A DNA stretch of 10,333 nucleotides, taken from Larix sibirica. Lineage: Eukaryota; Streptophyta; Pinopsida; Pinales; Pinaceae. Below the pieces are notes generated by a model. It was not told where the DNA came from, made no database searches, and worked only from the letters and a program-made list of their open reading frames with translations. A program made the position numbers and the translations under genes. The DNA is taken from contig NWUY0300092185.1 in NCBI GenBank assembly GCA_004151065.3, positions 7,985 to 18,317 on the forward strand. Reading direction: 5' to 3'. This document shows positions 1 through 7,640 of the stretch, piece by piece. Positions within the stretch are counted from its first letter, which is position 1; the number at the start of each line of letters is the position of its first letter.

Positions 1-83
1 TTAATGAGCCTAAGGTATATCCTCCGCAAAGAAGGTATGCGTCCCGCTTGAGCCAACTACTTCAACATATTTTATTATTTTTG

Positions 84-101
84 AGATTTAGATCTAAATC
101 T
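84..101. repeat. Perfect 18-bp palindrome centred on a BglII-type site
   Basis: AGATTTAGATCTAAATCT reads identically on both strands, with its centre between 92 and 93. It lies about 105 bp upstream of the TATA box and just before a telo-box pair, so it could be a dimeric protein-binding site. That role is inference; only the palindrome itself is seen. Confidence 0.85.
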
Positions 102-107
102 TAGCCC

Positions 108-123
108 TTTAGGGTTAGGGTTT
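108..123. promoter_or_regulatory. Double plant telo-box / short interstitial telomere motif
   Basis: TTTAGGGTTAGGGTTT contains two overlapping copies of the plant telomere repeat. On the minus strand it includes AAACCCTAA, the telo-box known from promoters of plant translation and ribosomal-protein genes and also from telomere-repeat-binding factors. It sits about 85-100 bp upstream of the TATA box at 206. Related AAACCCTAG motifs occur at 681-689, 870-878 and 892-900. A scrap of telomeric repeat inserted by chance is the alternative. Confidence 0.5.
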
Positions 124-185
124 CTTGGGATCATACAATCTAAAAATTATATTTTATTGTAACCACCATTTGACTTTTAATCAGC

Positions 186-231
186 CTAAGGTGCTCTCCT
201 TATACTATAAAAGGAGAGGTATTAGCCTTAG
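186..231. repeat. Two-part inverted repeat enclosing a TATA box
   Basis: The inner arms CTCTCCTT (194-201) and AAGGAGAG (211-218) are perfect complements around a 9-nt loop. The outer arms CTAAGG (186-191) and CCTTAG (226-231) are also perfect complements, separated from the inner stem by 2 nt on one side and 7 nt on the other. The loop and right inner arm hold the TATA motif. A similar GCCTAAGG string occurs at 8-15 without the rest of the hairpin. Confidence 0.7.
206..213 (+). promoter_or_regulatory. Candidate TATA box (TATAAAAG)
   Basis: CTATAAAAGG is a near-ideal plant TATA box, with pyrimidine-rich sequence before it and purine-rich sequence after it. A transcript would be expected to start near 235-245. 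The upstream 120 bp holds the palindrome and telo-box pair. Downstream, an acceptor-like TTTATTGCAG ends at 384, an ACATTTTACAG ends at 471, and an ATG with a close splice donor follows at 521. The same layout would suit either a gene promoter or the U3/R boundary of an LTR. No primer-binding site was recognised downstream, so the LTR reading is not supported further. Confidence 0.4.
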
Positions 232-520
232 CAAGGGGTCGGAAAATTTCTGGAAATGAAATTTTACTATTTTGTAGGGCTAGTACTTGGTGCATGTTGG
301 AGAAATTTATTGGCATCTTATGGATATGTTTCAAGCTTTTGGCTTTGGTGATGTAAATTTCCATTGAGGTATTGGTTTATTGCAGGTTGTAATCAAGATA
401 CCTTGATGGAAGCGATGCATTTGGATTGATGATTTTCTTCCTCCTCTTGGTGGGTGCTTAAACATTTTACAGATCTACTATCAACTTACTTGACTCCATT
501 TGCCCCAATACTCTTCTACA

Positions 521-551
521 ATGGCACAAATCTATGAAACCCAAATTAATG
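521..551 (+). other. Candidate short first coding exon (ATG to splice donor)
   Basis: CTACAATGGCAC gives a good plant start context. The frame reads MAQIYETQIN and then meets ATG|GTAAGG, a strong donor match at 551/552. Without splicing the frame stops three codons later, at 560-562 (TAG). It lies about 310 bp downstream of the TATA box, with acceptor-like sites ending at 384 and 471 that could close a 5' UTR intron. No later exon in the same frame was identified in this window. A chance ATG next to a chance GTAAG is quite possible. Confidence 0.18.
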
Positions 552-889
552 GTAAGGTGTAGCTCCTAGTTATTTTCCTTCCATCACAATTTACTCATTT
601 TCATTCAATCTACTCTTGCATAATTGGTTATTTTTGTTAGATCTTGATAGTTCTAGGGAAAATTTTAATTTTTACTCTTAAAACCCTAGATCTAATAGCT
701 ATCCAAGATCTCGATTTTATTTGTTCCAAATATGTTTTCTTATGGCATTTCAATTTCAGATCTAAAGACTAAATCTGAAGACTAGACTAGCTCCCATTTC
801 ATTTGGATCTAGACATTTGTAGTGTTATTCTTGTGCAAGTATGCATGTTTACCATGAATAACAAATCTTAAACCCTAGATCTAAAGCTT

Positions 890-1440
890 CCAAACCCTAG
901 CGATTTTTAAAGCAAATTTTATTTTTGTGAATTTGGGTTTTGTTATAATTTGCAAGAGGACAAAGCTCCAACAACTTCAATGTTTTTAGTTGCAAACTGA
1001 GTGGCTTTGAAATCACTTTCATACCCTAACGTCCTCATAAAATTTTATGGTTTTAAAACATTTTGTAAAATCCATCAAGACAGATCGAAGGAATTTCGTA
1101 TGGCATTGTAAAATTGCTCATAAGGTTTAAAACACACAAAAATTGCAAATTTGGAGCGGAAAATACTATCGCTGCTCCTAGATCCATTTTCAAATACAGC
1201 GATTGGAGGATATTCATTCTCATTTCACTCAAATTGCATCTCTTGGAAAAAAAATTGTTGACGTGTTCACAATTTAATTTCAAAACCAAAAAAATTAATA
1301 GAAATCGAACACCCTCTCCCAAATAACTGTTTTGGTCTATACGTTGAGACCATCATTTGAAACATTGACGCCCTCCTAATTTAAATCAGCATTTACTGAA
1401 GAATCGTATGCATGCTTCATTTAAATGGCACCATGAGCAT
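890..1440. other. AT-rich stretch with no supported gene
   Basis: The open frames here (89 codons on the minus strand at 1053-1322, 70 codons on the plus strand at 1114-1326) overlap each other, have no recognisable motifs and fit chance in AT-rich DNA. A six-base inverted repeat, TGGTCT / AGACCA, lies near 1333-1352. Nothing else was seen. Confidence 0.5.
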
Positions 1441-1444
1441 TTTA

Positions 1445-1615
1445 ATTGAACCTGTAAGTCAAAGAAGTCGTAGTTTCATAACGCTTCACTCTCATTTTGA
1501 CCTTGCTGTTGTTTGCCATCTCCAAGATCAAATCGGCCTTCCTAGCGTATCTGTTGCTAATAACCAAAACGGTCTGAGCAAGATAAATCAGCTGGTAATT
1601 TCGAATCGCCTTTCT
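1445..1615 (-). other. Unassigned 57-codon open segment on the minus strand, possible exon remnant
   Basis: This minus-strand segment is open between TGA (1616-1618) and TAA (1442-1444) without needing a start codon. The translation is evenly charged and amphipathic, including NYQLIYLAQTVLVISNRY followed by a basic stretch ending in KRYETTTSLTYRFN. ACTTACAG|GTTC on this strand at about 1451 could be a weak donor. The opposite strand is also open here (78 codons, 1412-1648), so at least one of the two is a shadow and both may be. No family is recognised. Confidence 0.15.
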
Positions 1616-1810
1616 TCAGTAGTCACTCCAGATATCTTGATTATTTAGCTCTTGTGATCTATTTTTTTAGCCCATTTATTTATGCAAATCGCCCTTATTG
1701 CGGAAGTGATTCATTATCATAATTTTTTTATAAATTCAATAAAGTCCAGCGATTTCCATTAATACCCAACGACTTGGGTGAGGGCTTCCTTGAAGTCGAA
1801 ATCGGCTCCC
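1530..1810 (+). repeat. Degenerate repeats built on AAATCGSCCTT
   Basis: Related strings recur: AAATCGGCCTT at 1530, GAATCGCCTTT at 1603, AAATCGCCCTT at 1686 and AAATCGGCTCCC near 1799. The last three are followed by similar text of the form TTCTTC/TTGCGG/TTTTGA, then AGTCACT or AGTGATT. Spacing is irregular (about 73, 83 and 113 bp), so this looks like an old, indel-ridden tandem array. Confidence 0.4.
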
Positions 1811-1849
1811 TTTCTTTTGAAGTGATTGTATTAAAAGCAAATCATAAAG

Positions 1850-2130
1850 TGTGAATTATTCAGAGAAGTTTGACGTTTTTCCTAGCCTAACGCTTTTATC
1901 CAAAGAATTAGTTTGGTTCAAATATTTAAATATTATTTTAATGTGGCGTATTTCTTCGTCAAAACGGCATCTCTTCTTATAGTTTAAAGAATGTCATTAT
2001 AAGGCACTTCATACATTGAAATTTGGGCTTGATCTAGATCTACCTTTTTCTTATTTTTATTTTGTGAGCATTAATTTGAAGAACTAAAGCACTTATTTCT
2101 CTTTTAATTGATCAAACTTGGATTGTTAAA
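1850..2130. other. Intergenic or intronic AT-rich DNA, nothing recognised
   Basis: No open frame of note, no inverted repeat longer than a few bases and no RNA gene was seen. One CTAGATCTACC string near 2034 echoes the AGATCT motifs of the left end. Confidence 0.5.
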
Positions 2131-2900
2131 AAGATAATATGCCACCGTCTTGCATACCAAATGAAGATATGGTCAACATATGGTCTCAGGTGACTTTGTT
2201 TTCAACGGTTCAATTTTGTGTATTTGGCACCTATGGGAATCCACTACATTGTTCCATACTTGAGTTGGTCGTTATATGTTATGGTTCATGGTTATTTTTA
2301 TTATTATCAATTATTTTGGGCCATATTTTATACTAGACATGGATGAGCTTACAGATTGTTCCACAAGTGGATCCATGGGGTGCTTGTGGTCACCTTTAGT
2401 GGATTTGAGGTCTCTGAATCTCATTTTTGCATTCAGATTGATTATCTGGGCAAAGGAAAGGCATGATATGGGCAGATTTATCACTCAACAACATTATTGG
2501 CAAATTCATTAAATAATAAAGTGACCATAGGCTAGCCAAGATATCGATTTGGCTAATGAGGGGCAAGGAAATTATTTGGGATGTTATATTATGTTGTATT
2601 GAGGCTCTAGGGACCACACTTCATATTCATATCACTCTTGGGGTCCACTTTTATCTTATTTCTCACCTATTGAGGACGTCTTCTCCATGGGGGCATACTT
2701 GGTGTTGGGATTATATGATTATGACATTGTTTTGTTTTATCATTGTACATGGGGGTGACTTAGGGAGACTTAGACTCCTAGGCGACCCCCCATCTCACAT
2801 CTTTATGTTATATTATATGCCATGTTGCTATACTTGGGCGCATCAGGGAAATCGACCCCCCTCTTTTGATAGCTCAATGTGGTTGTAGAGAGACTCTTTC
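2130..2900 (+). other. Overlapping short open frames, unassigned; possible decayed retroelement
   Basis: Three plus-strand open stretches (2139-2336, 2276-2512, 2556-2888; 65, 78 and 110 codons) follow one another in different frames. No reverse transcriptase, integrase, protease or gag zinc-knuckle motif can be seen in any of them. The largest has hydrophobic, histidine- and cysteine-containing translation with no recognised domain. They could be remnants of a frameshifted element, but the T-rich composition of this strand makes chance open, hydrophobic frames likely. No function is assigned. Confidence 0.2.
2751..2790. repeat. Imperfect G/C-capped hairpin
   Basis: GGGGGT (2751-2756) pairs with ACCCCC (2785-2790). 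Inside, CTTAGGGAG can pair with CTCCTAG with one small bulge, leaving a short loop. This G-run/C-run pair stands out in AT-rich surroundings. It is too short and uneven to be called a rho-independent terminator (not expected in a plant) or a miRNA precursor. Confidence 0.5.
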
Positions 2901-4320
2901 CATCATTGATTGAGTTAGTTATGTTTTGATACTAGTTGTCTATCCTTTCGGGGCTAGGGATTTTGTACTTGGAACTCTATTTAATTGGAGACACACTCAT
3001 TGTATGGGACTTTTGTCTCGTGATTCATAATAGAGAAGAACTCAATTTTGTCTCGACCTTGTGATCTCATTTGTGGATGTGCATTGTTGATGTTGATATC
3101 GATTTTGCCTCTCATTAGCTATCTACCTTCCACGTTTTAGCATCTCTTGTTGTCGAATTTCGCATGCAGGAACAAAGGGACTTCGGGATAGCAATTTGGC
3201 CAAATTGGCTTTATCTCTCTCTAGATCGGTTTTGGCAAAAAGGGGGTTTTTCTTGTTGCAATTTTGCTTGTCATTTGTACAAGATTGCTTTCCATTTTGT
3301 CTTGCTAGCATTTGTTACTTCTGTTATTGATCATTCCATTTGAGCTAACACTCTTGGTTTGGTTGGCAAGGGCGCACTTGAGGAAATTGAAGGTCAAGTT
3401 GAAGCATGGAAATGGATCGTTATTTTGTGGAGGTGTGAAGATCATCAACAATCACCAGGCATCTCTTGAATCCGAGCATTTCAAATCTATTCTCTCTCTG
3501 TTTTCTTTGCATTCCAACAAGTCAATTTAACAATAAAATCACAAACCCTCTTTTAGTGTTAGTCACTTAGCACTGAATCTTTTTAAAAAGCAAGTTAAGG
3601 ATCTCCTAAACCCTCCTTGGGAAACCAAAACGACTTAATCTTTGCACTCTTTTGACCCCATTTTCCCAATGAATTGGGCATTGGTTTGCTTAAGGAAAAT
3701 CACACTTCTTGGCTTGGTGTCTTTTTGTTTGCTAGTGGCTACTTGTTTTGCTTGTTGATTGCTCCATATCACATATACAAATCAAGCAAACAATCAAAGG
3801 TGTTATCAAGCTTAAAAATCATAGTTAAATTCATATCTTGGGTATTTGTCATTCTTCACTTACTATTTCCCAAGGGTTGTGGTTCAACTATCATTTTCAT
3901 AACACCTTTTACTAGGTCTTTCTAATTTAATTAGATATTGAGATATTTTGTATTTGGGATCATTCTTGATTGCTTATTTACATTTTATATCCCCCTAAGC
4001 CTCTCTCATTGTCTATTGTCTAGACCTGGGACTTAAAAACAAGATATCACCCTATTCATTTCTCTTTCAAGTTTGGTTTGTGTGTCATGTTTTTTATCTT
4101 GCCTTCGGTAGGTTGGCTAGGGTCTCCCCCTTGGCTCAACTCTTTGCTTTGCCTAAAGTGAAAAGAATCCATTCGGTGTGACAACTACTCAATCGGTAGT
4201 GAACGAGGCTCTTGAGGTGTCACTTGGTTTACTTGCCCCTCCTCCACCATCTCGAATAGGATACCCTTTTAGTGGCAGCTACAACTTAAGTGATAATAGG
4301 ACTTCCGTTCTATTTTAAAC
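2900..4320. other. Long T-rich stretch without a supported gene
   Basis: The + strand is markedly T-rich; for example 3241-3300 has about 30 T and 9 A. Open frames at 3312-3530 and 3674-3925 translate to leucine- and phenylalanine-rich membrane-like peptides, as expected for translating T-rich DNA, and 3123-3311 on the minus strand gives the matching lysine- and asparagine-rich shadow. A small perfect inverted repeat, CCCAAT-GA-ATTGGG, lies at 3665-3678. It may be a decayed LTR-retrotransposon leader or intron, but no PBS, polypurine tract or LTR partner was found. Confidence 0.35.
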
Positions 4321-4960
4321 TTAAAAATCAGATCTATTGGAAATGTTTGATTACTTGGCACTAAGATCCTCTCAGATTATTAAAGATTTGTTTTTTTTTT
4401 AACTTATTCACCTTCCATAAAAATCATTTTTGTCACATGGTTATGGAAAGACACCAAATGGATAAGCCATATATGTGCCATGCTCTAGATCTGATTCACA
4501 TTTTCTCTCTTCCAATATTCATAATTCTAAAGTGGGTGATAATGTGACTCCATAACAAATTGGTTTTACACCCATCATATTTTTCTCCAAAATATGGCAA
4601 ACTATTCAAGTTAAAATAGAAATATAATAGAGGCATTTTTTAGGTGACAATGGGCAATGCCTTTTGAGGTCAAATATAAGTTAACCCCTTTGGATCAAAA
4701 GGTATCTTGGGACTTATAGCTAATTGTGGATGTCCTAGCATCATTTCTTGTTGGGGTCATCTCAGCGAAATATCTAAAGAGGCATCATTGTCGAGGGCTC
4801 TCCTTGGGTTAGAAACAAGAGACTAGCCCATTTTTTTGAATTGAAGGAAACATGTTACTACCAACATTACATCCTCATGTTCTATGAGAAAGTATTTTAC
4901 CTACTGTGGGGTGAGGAGCATTAACCTTGCAACTCAATTCTTTAAAACAAGGAATATGTT
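4320..4960. other. No recognised feature
   Basis: Only short homopolymers (T-run near 4390) and two AGATCT-like motifs (about 4330 and 4484) were seen. No open frame, RNA gene or repeat could be supported. Confidence 0.5.
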
Positions 4961-4967
4961 ATAAACA

Positions 4968-5020
4968 TAATAATAGAAATAAAATAATAATGTCACTACT
5001 ACTAATAATAATAATAATTA
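4968..5020 (+). repeat. AAT/ACT trinucleotide microsatellite
   Basis: Interrupted ATA/AAT triplets are followed by a clean ACT x3 (4995-5003) then AAT x5 (5004-5018). This is an ordinary simple-sequence repeat and likely length-polymorphic. Confidence 0.85.
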
Positions 5021-5275
5021 GTTAAGCCAAATGAAAGGTCAAAAGAAATACTTCTTACCTCTCGACCAGTCAATGCATATATATGCACACAGTCATGAGG
5101 TTTTGTACTTATCATCTATTCAATTATTATTATGTCCTCGACATATATTATTCGAGGAGGTCAATTAGTTTCTGGGGCAGAGGTTAATTGTTTGTTGCCA
5201 CTATAGTTTAACATTAGTTTTTTTTTCATATTTTCGAAATTGAGAAAAAAAACGTATTTATTTTTGTTTTATTAG

Positions 5276-5324
5276 AGCCAGACAACATTACGTCCGCCTC
5301 GATCTTCCACGGCGGCGTGCTGAG
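5276..5324 (+). other. Candidate 49-nt internal exon in a CpG-rich island
   Basis: A T-rich tract ending TTTTGTTTTATTAG (5262-5275) is followed by GC-rich sequence and then GAG|GTGAGT at 5324/5325, an excellent donor match. The segment holds about six CpG dinucleotides in under 30 bp, in a window otherwise poor in CpG. Two of its three frames are open: one reads EPDNITSASIFHGGVLR and the other reads through ARQHYVRLDLPRRRAE. The minus strand has a competing reading, because CTAACACTCACCTCAG followed by CACGCC resembles a branch point plus acceptor. Its frame contains TPPWKIEADVMLSGSNKT. No family was recognised for either. Confidence 0.25.
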
Positions 5325-5382
5325 GTGAGTGTTAGCGTCCTGTGGCAAGTCTTGGTGCAGGTGCATGCAGTGCACCAATTGG

Positions 5383-5435
5383 ACTGGTACTGTCAATACC
5401 ATTAAAGAACTGTCAATACCATTAAAGACTGGTAC
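5383..5435 (+). repeat. Exact 20-bp tandem duplication flanked by 8-bp direct repeats
   Basis: ACTGTCAATACCATTAAAGA occurs twice head to tail (5389-5408 and 5409-5428) without a mismatch. ACTGGTAC flanks the pair at 5383-5390 and 5428-5435. Perfect identity suggests a recent event. The flanks resemble a target-site duplication or the product of templated slippage during break repair. Confidence 0.9.
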
Positions 5436-5590
5436 CAACACTCCTAAACCGGTTCTAGGACTTTCGAGACCTTTTGGTGGTCATTTGTGCATTGAGAGTT
5501 GAGGGGGTAAGGCTTCAGCCTCTTCTAGACCACTCTGTCACTCGACCTTCACACATGCAGCTCTTCATAAACTCTACCCTCATAGTTTTG

Positions 5591-5596
5591 CACGTG
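5591..5596. promoter_or_regulatory. G-box core CACGTG
   Basis: GCACGTGG contains the palindromic CACGTG core bound by plant bHLH and bZIP factors, with the GTGG extension typical of ABRE-type sites. It lies 23 bp upstream of an ATG in excellent context at 5619. A six-base site can arise by chance, so function is uncertain. Confidence 0.3.
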
Positions 5597-5618
5597 GATC
5601 ACAGACTTGGTTGCGACC

Positions 5619-5660
5619 ATGGAATTCCCCAAGAGTTTGCACAAGAAAGCACACCCTTCG
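5619..5660 (+). other. Candidate 42-nt first coding exon
   Basis: GCGACCATGGA is a near-perfect Kozak-type start context. The frame reads MEFPKSLHKKAHPS and then meets TTCG|GTAAGC, a good splice donor at 5660/5661. Unspliced, the frame ends at TAG four codons on. A different frame is open over 5474-5815 (113 codons) with no recognisable domain, and this may simply be a permissive GC-richer segment. No TATA box was identified close upstream, and no second exon was found. Confidence 0.2.
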
Positions 5661-5814
5661 GTAAGCTCATAGCCATAACTCACTCACTCTCATCTGGGTC
5701 GAGGGTTAACATTCTCACGATAAATGGTTATTATGTTCCTGTGTTGGATTATCGGTGTATTTGTTGGAGCTTATCCTTGACTAGTGTGGCCGTAACGATA
5801 TTTTTAAAATCTTA

Positions 5815-6175
5815 ATGTTATTCTTAATAGGAAACTGGATAGCACACAAGGATTATACCTTTGTTAATGTTTACGGAATCTCCATATTTATATAAGGTCT
5901 GGCTTGTATACAATGTTTAGTTTGTGTTGATAAATTTTGTAATTGTTGAAAGGGAAGAGCCCGTGTATTGACTCTAAGTCATTTGTATGTTCTGTTTAGC
6001 CATCGATTCTAGGTTGTTATGGACATAACCATCAAGTGCGACCGATATTATTTGTAAATGTTTTTAAAATATTCGTTTGGCAGGTTTAGAATGCTACCAG
6101 CAAACTCAACTCTAAAATTTTCGTTGGCTCTTATGTTATGTAATTACCCACCACGCCTACTGCATTTAAATGTTT
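5815..6175. other. No recognised feature
   Basis: AT-rich DNA with stops in all frames. The string GACCGATATT (6041-6050) recurs at 6963-6972, possibly a trace of an old dispersed repeat. Confidence 0.45.
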
Positions 6176-6177
6176 GG

Positions 6178-6207
6178 ATAAGCCATCAATGGCTTATGCC
6201 TAGGCAT
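6178..6207. repeat. Two overlapping perfect palindromes
   Basis: ATAAGCCAT-CA-ATGGCTTAT (6178-6197) has 9-bp arms and a 2-nt spacer. It overlaps by two bases a 12-bp unspaced palindrome, ATGCCTAGGCAT (6196-6207). Together they form 30 bp able to adopt alternative hairpins. Such sites are either dimer-binding sites or fragile cruciform points; no protein can be named. Confidence 0.8.
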
Positions 6208-6299
6208 TAATACTGTATCTTTTCATGTAGCATCATGCTTATGCGATCCATATGTATTTTCATTCTTGTTTATTTGTATAGTTTGGCTGAGAATGTGGC

Positions 6300-6760
6300 C
6301 CTTCGGCCCAATTCTGGATCTATGCGACCCGTAAACAATGTATGCCTCTGTTGTATTTATGTAAAGAATTTGGTTGGATTGAAACCACAGGGATCGACCC
6401 CTGATTGTATGTAAAGGGTTTGTATAGAAAGTTGGATTAAGCTGACAATAAGAGCGCAAACATAGGCTCGGCTCTAGAATCATCACAGAATCATACGACT
6501 TATTTACATTTAACATACTTGGAAGATGTGAATAGGGTTAATACAACATGGCTCAACCCTTGGTTAAATGATAGTTCAACGTTTAATTTTATTTATGTTG
6601 TATAAACAGGGCTTGGTGGTAAGGCACTACCCTTTGGATTGTGTTGTATGTTTTGATTATACAAAGGACAGAGCGTCACGCATAGGTTAAGTCTGATTCT
6701 GTATGTATGCAAAAGAGATAGGACGTTGAGCCCAATAATCGATCCTTGAAAGTAATTGTT
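6300..6760 (+). repeat. Diverged repeats around GGATCGACC and TGTATGTAAAG motifs
   Basis: Units of similar order recur: GGATCTATGCGACCC near 6315, GGGATCGACCCCTG near 6391 and ATCGATCCTTG near 6738. These lie close to TATTTATGTAAAGAATTTGG (6354), TTGTATGTAAAGGGTTTG (6404) and CTGTATGTATGCAAAAG (6699). Another GGGATCGACCTTG lies at 6940. The likeness is loose and spacing varies, so this is an old, decayed array or coincidence in a low-complexity region. A 9-bp perfect inverted repeat, ATACAACAT / ATGTTGTAT, spans 6541-6603. Confidence 0.35.
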
Positions 6761-6789
6761 GTCATTTGTTTTATTGTTAATGGATTAAT

Positions 6790-7035
6790 ATGCCAAGAGT
6801 TGGGCAGCCGTGTGACTCGAACCTATGTTGGAATGTGTTTTTATCAATTTCCTTGTTAAACGTTTTCATTTATGAACTGTATGTGGATTTGGCAACAGTG
6901 AGGCTCGATGACCATTTATTATCCATGATCCTTGTTTATGGGATCGACCTTGTATTGGGCAGACCGATATTTGAAAGCATGCGTTCAATTTTGTTTGAAA
7001 AATGTCTAACATTAGGTTTGGATTTAAAATATTAA
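6790..7035 (+). other. 81-codon open frame, unassigned
   Basis: The frame starts with ATG at 6790 and stops at TAA. Its second half reads YVDLATVRLDDHLLS and continues with mixed acidic and hydrophobic residues, less one-sided than the frames in the T-rich block. No motif, signal peptide or family is recognised and no splice structure is obvious. The start context (AATATGCC) is weak. Chance is the leading explanation. Confidence 0.12.
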
Positions 7036-7110
7036 ATTGCATTTTTTTAAATTATTATTATATAACATCTAATTGGCTATACTTTGTTGATGTATGCATA
7101 GACTTTTATG

Positions 7111-7154
7111 CTAGTAGGGGTGGCATAGATATATTCATATGCCAATTATACTAG
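7111..7154. repeat. Nested inverted repeat just outside the transposon
   Basis: The outer arms are CTAGTA (7111-7116) and TACTAG (7149-7154). The inner arms are TGGCATA (7121-7127) and TATGCCA (7138-7144), around a 10-nt AT-rich loop. It lies about 130 bp left of the left terminal inverted repeat and may be unrelated to it. Confidence 0.6.
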
Positions 7155-7281
7155 TACAAGCTCTTTTGGTTTACTTTTCTATGGTTTGACTCACTAAGGA
7201 TTGACTTTCTACTTAATAAAAATGATTTATGAGCTATTCTATTGTCCTACAAGTGCTTAACATAGCCCTTAGGCAATGGAG

Positions 7282-7316
7282 GCAGAGCCTTGGTAGTGAA
7301 TGATCCTCATCTACGT
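7282..7316 (+). repeat. Left terminal inverted repeat
   Basis: GCAGAGCCTTGGTAGTGAAT begins the 35-bp repeat, which ends with CTACGT at 7316. Compared with the right copy it differs at positions 11, 25 and 33. If the true end is the CAATGG at 7274, the 8 bp before it, CCCTTAGG (7266-7273), would be the predicted target-site duplication. Confidence 0.8.
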
Positions 7317-7448
7317 ACACATGGATTTCTACAACTTGGTACATCACATGTATTACCATTCAACCATGTACACAAGGATATTTGCAACATGATCCACCAT
7401 ATTCAATTGACAAAAATTATTTCCAAATTTCTAACACATTCGACCAGT

Positions 7449-7640
7449 GATATCCTGTCAATATTTGAGCATAGAAAAATAGAAAATCGACTGATATCCT
7501 GCTCATATTTTACTATAGAAAATCAAAACAGATGATAGAATTAGTTCATATATTAAATGTTGTACTGCTCATTCTATTATAGAAAATCAAAACAGATGAT
7601 ACAATTACTTCATATATTAAATGTTCTACTTTGCATTCTA
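7449..7640 (+). repeat. Subterminal tandem repeats, about 64-66 bp
   Basis: Two clear copies, 7501-7566 and 7567-7630, share TATAGAAAATCAAAACAGAT and the following CATATATTAAATGTT. A truncated third start (GCATTCTATCAT) follows at about 7633. To the left, GATATCCTG at 7449 and 7493, and TAGAAAATC at 7480, are older partial units. Subterminal repeats within a few hundred bases of a terminus are typical of several plant DNA transposon families, where they can bind transposase; that role is inference here. Confidence 0.8.

Larger units (their letters stand above)
90..882. other. Cluster of seven AGATCT sites with repeated AAACCCTAGATCTAA
   Basis: AGATCT occurs at 90, 471, 639, 688, 706, 758 and 877, far above the roughly one site per several kilobases expected by chance. 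Two of these lie in an exact 15-bp repeat, AAACCCTAGATCTAA, at 681-695 and 870-884. Other copies sit in TTAGATCTTGA or CAGATCTAAA contexts. The pattern suggests a decayed short-motif repeat or clustered binding sites. No coding sequence was found among them beyond the small candidate at 521. Confidence 0.55.

Noticed and set aside
1-560. Left LTR of a retrotransposon
   Set aside because: A TATA box is present, but no TG...CA ends, primer-binding site (such as TGGTATCAGAGC) or second LTR copy was found in the window.
1053-1326. Two overlapping open frames of 89 and 70 codons on opposite strands
   Set aside because: They overlap each other in AT-rich DNA, have no domain or splice support and read as chance.
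2139-2888. Retrotransposon polyprotein fragments
   Set aside because: No reverse transcriptase, integrase, protease or zinc-knuckle signature could be found in any frame, so only the possibility is mentioned.
3123-3311. Minus-strand 62-codon basic open frame
   Set aside because: It is the complement of the T-rich block, so a lysine- and asparagine-rich translation is expected by composition.
3312-3925. Membrane-protein-like open frames (72 and 83 codons)
   Set aside because: They lie in a T-rich strand, where Leu, Phe and Ile codons are over-produced; no charged-residue pattern, start context or splice support was seen.
6223-6516. 97-codon minus-strand open frame
   Set aside because: It falls in the decayed repeat region, has no recognisable motif and no plausible start or splice context.
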